Program-made: the position numbers and the translations under genes
Shown: piece by piece, positions 4,990-6,581 of the stretch
Layout of the letters: every line of letters starts with the position of its first letter
Position numbering within the stretch: position 1 is the stretch's first letter
From: Actinomycetes bacterium
GTDB taxonomy: Bacteria > Actinomycetota > Aquicultoria > CAJVYJ01 > JAUVQD01
Length of the DNA stretch: 6,581 nt
Assembly (NCBI GenBank): GCA_030605305.1
Contig: JAUWIO010000044.1
Span: 1-6,581, forward strand
Direction of reading: 5' to 3'
Notes under the pieces: generated by a model
Seen by the model: the letters and a program-made list of their open reading frames with translations, nothing else
Databases searched by the model: none
What the model was told of the DNA's origin: nothing

Positions 4990-5706
4990 CTAGTAGGGCA
5001 AGACTTTGCTGAAAAACTCAGCCATGGCCGTGAATTTTCCAGTAAATGTCAGTACACCAAAAAAGACGAGAAACGCACCGCTTAAAAGTGAGAAAATCCA
5101 TAGCCGGCCTTGAACCGCTTTCAGCTTATCGATCACGGATGTAACCGCAAAAGCTGTCACCATGAAGGGGATGGCCAGCCCTAATGAGAATAATGCCAGC
5201 GACGCTGCACCTTGAGTTTGCGAGCCCGTAATTCCCGCAAAAATAAGGACGGACGTCAACAGGCCCGCGAAACAATGAGAGCAGGCAATGGCGAACAATG
5301 TTCCCACACCCATGGAGCCGAGACCACCGGGGGCGTTTCTCTTGATCGTTGGGCGCTTCAGCCAGCCAAAAGGGTCTATTGGGAGCCACTTAAAAACACC
5401 GGCAAAGCGGAGACCGAGCAGGATGATGATGACGCCCCCGATTTGATTGAGCTGCGTTTGATATTCGGTCAAAAAGCGGCCGACATATCCGGCCGCCAAA
5501 CCCGCCGCAATGTATACAATAGAAAAGCCAATTACAAAGTAGACGGTGTTAACGATGATATGTTTTCGCACGACATGAGTTTCTTCAGCCAAGAGCTCGT
5601 CCGCAGTCAAGCCTGTGATCAAGCTCAAATAGACGGTGATCATCGGCACGATGCAGGGGGAAAGAAAAGCCAGTATACCGGCAAAGAAAGGAAATGCTAA
5701 TTCCAT
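4990..5706 (-). CDS. CcdA-like transmembrane thiol/disulfide protein with a CSHC site
   Basis: A 238-residue protein with six predicted membrane segments (about 3-28, 50-75, 86-104, 133-158, 166-190, 204-224), matching the short CcdA/DsbD-transmembrane family. CcdA proteins carry electrons from cytoplasmic thioredoxin to extracytoplasmic thiol proteins through one Cys in TM1 and one in TM4. The first is present in the classic FLSPC (Cys18). In place of the usual Trp-Thr-Pro-Cys-type site, TM4 has ACSHC (Cys142, His144, Cys145), an extra Cys and a His that could bind a metal or change the redox partner. ATG 5706 follows the upstream stop by 13 bases, with a weak TAAGG that overlaps that stop, so the two genes are one operon. 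No c-type cytochrome or haem-lyase gene is in view, so a cytochrome c role is not supported here. I leave the symbol empty because the function of this variant is open. Confidence 0.9.
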   Translation of the reverse strand: MELAFPFFAGILAFLSPCIVPMITVYLSLITGLTADELLAEETHVVRKHIIVNTVYFVIGFSIVYIAAGLAAGYVGRFLTEYQTQLNQIGGVIIILLGLRFAGVFKWLPIDPFGWLKRPTIKRNAPGGLGSMGVGTLFAIACSHCFAGLLTSVLIFAGITGSQTQGAASLALFSLGLAIPFMVTAFAVTSVIDKLKAVQGRLWIFSLLSGAFLVFFGVLTFTGKFTAMAEFFSKVLPY

Positions 5707-5719
5707 GTTCGGCAGCGCC

Positions 5720-6271
5720 TTAGTTGTTGGGAAGCGGCAATTTCCAAGTTAATCTACGTTCAGGTATTTCCGCGATATCCTTTACCGTCAGTTCCAGAGA
5801 TCCTGCTCGATTGGAAAGTTCTATATCGTCGTCGCGGGAGAATCTCAAATATCCACTGCGATGGTGTCCGCCATTGCTCACAACCTCCCAATCGCCAATC
5901 GGCTTGAGTTCATTTCCGGCGTCGTCTGTAAGAATCGTCAGCTCTGTCAGGTCATAGCCCAAGAGATCTCCAGAATGTGTGTTCATGGCGATCAAGAAAA
6001 CTATTTCCGTATCGGGGTTGTACTGTGGCGTGGGCATCGAGGGGGCTGCCGCCAATATCGAGTCGGTCACATAGGTCGCAGAGACAGTTACGCCTCCCTC
6101 CCCGCTGTCAGAGCGGGTGAGCTGATCCACGCCTTCACCCTCAGGCACGACAGCCTCGCTCATACCGCTGGTCTGGTCATCGGCTGGAAATTGGGATTTC
6201 ATACTTAGAACCGTCCACGAACCAACAAAGAGCACTATCGCTAGCAAGATGAATATTGCAGTTTTGCTCAT
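5720..6271 (-). CDS. membrane-anchored beta-rich extracytoplasmic protein, unknown function
   Basis: A 183-residue protein with an N-terminal membrane segment (about 5-23, no lipobox), an acidic flexible linker (about 28-58) and a predicted beta-sandwich-like domain (about 59-181). Visible features are MNTHSGDL (97-104), GDWEV (126-130) and GGHHRSGYLRF (134-144); it has no cysteine. I cannot assign a named family. The THSxDL plus GGHHRxGxLxF pattern looks conserved in type and its three histidines might bind metal, but that is inference. A strong AAGGAG (6286-6281) lies nine bases before the ATG, and a TATAAT box stands upstream. It is the first gene of an operon with the CcdA-like protein, 13 bases between them, so it is a likely partner or substrate-side component of that protein. 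GC content looks lower here and in the CcdA gene than in recG. Confidence 0.85.
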   Translation of the reverse strand: MSKTAIFILLAIVLFVGSWTVLSMKSQFPADDQTSGMSEAVVPEGEGVDQLTRSDSGEGGVTVSATYVTDSILAAAPSMPTPQYNPDTEIVFLIAMNTHSGDLLGYDLTELTILTDDAGNELKPIGDWEVVSNGGHHRSGYLRFSRDDDIELSNRAGSLELTVKDIAEIPERRLTWKLPLPNN

Positions 6272-6280
6272 TTACGCCGT

Positions 6281-6286
6281 CTCCTT
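6281..6286 (-). promoter_or_regulatory. strong Shine-Dalgarno AAGGAG of the beta-rich protein gene
   Basis: AAGGAG on the minus strand, nine bases before ATG 6271. It fixes the start of the first gene of the CcdA operon. Confidence 0.7.
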
Positions 6287-6318
6287 CATGCCGTCTGCGC
6301 TGGCGCGCTCTTTCGTGA

Positions 6319-6324
6319 ATTATA
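6319..6324 (-). promoter_or_regulatory. -10 box of the CcdA-like operon promoter
   Basis: A perfect TATAAT on the minus strand, 47 bases before the ATG at 6271, in the 66-base gap after the zinc-ribbon gene. No clear -35 box is seen at 16-18 bases; CTGGCC is at the best place. The palindrome CGTACG (6335-6330) just upstream could be a regulator site. The predicted start is near 6312. Confidence 0.45.
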
Positions 6325-6337
6325 GAAATCGTACGTC

Positions 6338-6581
6338 TCAGGCCAGGTCGGCCCCGCAACTCTGACAAAATTTATCGTCCTCGTTATGGGCGAAACCGCA
6401 CTTATCGCAAGTGTGTTCTTCTTGAACCTCAGTTTTTACGGCCACTGCCGTGGCATACGCCTTATTCTTTCGGCCCTTCTTGCCCGACTTCGAACGGCCC
6501 TCTTTGCTGGAACGCAGAGTGTCGATCTCCTCCAAGACAGTCGAAGCCTCGGCGGTGAATTTCTTGCGCAGCTCCTCGTAA
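6338..6581 (-). CDS. C-terminal part of a zinc-ribbon protein (runs off right edge)
   Basis: The minus-strand frame is open from the window edge to TGA at 6340-6338 (80 codons visible). The start lies outside the window; an in-frame TTG at 6535 is not a convincing start because coding sequence continues upstream of it. The visible part has a charged helix that may be coiled coil (YEELRKKF...EEIDTLR, about 1-23), a Lys/Arg/Ser-rich linker (24-40), and a C-terminal zinc ribbon with two Cys pairs, CDKCG (58-62) and CQSCG (72-76). The ribbon resembles the short zinc-ribbon domains found at the ends of many unrelated bacterial proteins, so the function stays unknown. A cytoplasmic location is likely since no membrane segment is seen. 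It reads toward the CcdA operon, but a TATAAT box in the gap suggests separate transcription. Confidence 0.75.
   Translation of the reverse strand, partial: YEELRKKFTAEASTVLEEIDTLRSSKEGRSKSGKKGRKNKAYATAVAVKTEVQEEHTCDKCGFAHNEDDKFCQSCGADLA

Noticed and set aside
5212..5700. A 162-codon open frame on the plus strand
   Set aside because: It is antisense to the CcdA-like gene, and the protein is hydrophilic with no domain.
4990..5706. Assignment as a cytochrome c maturation gene
   Set aside because: No haem-handling gene or c-type cytochrome motif (CxxCH) was seen in the window, and the TM4 site is atypical.

Overview
The window looks like a chromosomal piece from a moderately GC-rich bacterium. 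Genes use Shine-Dalgarno sites and sigma-70-type promoters, and one housekeeping gene (recG) seems to start without a leader. A deep-branching Gram-positive lineage (Actinobacteriota or Chloroflexota-like) would fit a lipoprotein cupredoxin and leaderless initiation, but nothing here fixes the taxon. No tRNA, rRNA, IS element, phage gene or CRISPR array was seen.

Layout. Positions 1-1561 (minus) carry two tandem paralogous FtsX/MacB-type ABC permeases; the second runs off the left edge. Positions 1562-1868 form a divergent control region: a minus-strand promoter, a leader ending in an intrinsic terminator just before the permease gene, and a plus-strand promoter. Positions 1869-2189 (plus) encode a small Met/Gly-rich secreted or anchored protein. 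Positions 2295-2768 (plus) encode a lipoprotein blue-copper protein (amicyanin/plastocyanin type) with its own promoter. Positions 2788-4887 (plus) encode a complete RecG helicase. Positions 4990-5706 and 5720-6271 (minus) form a two-gene operon: a CcdA-like thiol/disulfide membrane protein with an unusual Cys-Ser-His-Cys site, and an anchored beta-rich protein of unknown function. At 6338-6581 (minus) is the C-terminal end of a zinc-ribbon protein cut by the window edge.

How it may work together. The permease pair, the Met-rich protein and the cupredoxin are bound by more than proximity: the identical 10-mer TTCAGGCAAG lies just downstream of each of their three predicted promoters. In the permease leader this 10-mer sits in a 12-base stretch that can pair with the terminator, which suggests terminator/antiterminator control. 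Cupredoxin or P19-like proteins beside paired FtsX-type permeases recall the Fet/Ftr (Cj1658-1665-like) iron uptake clusters. A metal (copper/iron) or envelope redox transport role is therefore the leading hypothesis, but the substrate cannot be read from the sequence. The CcdA pair across recG could supply reductant outside the membrane, but that link is only by proximity.
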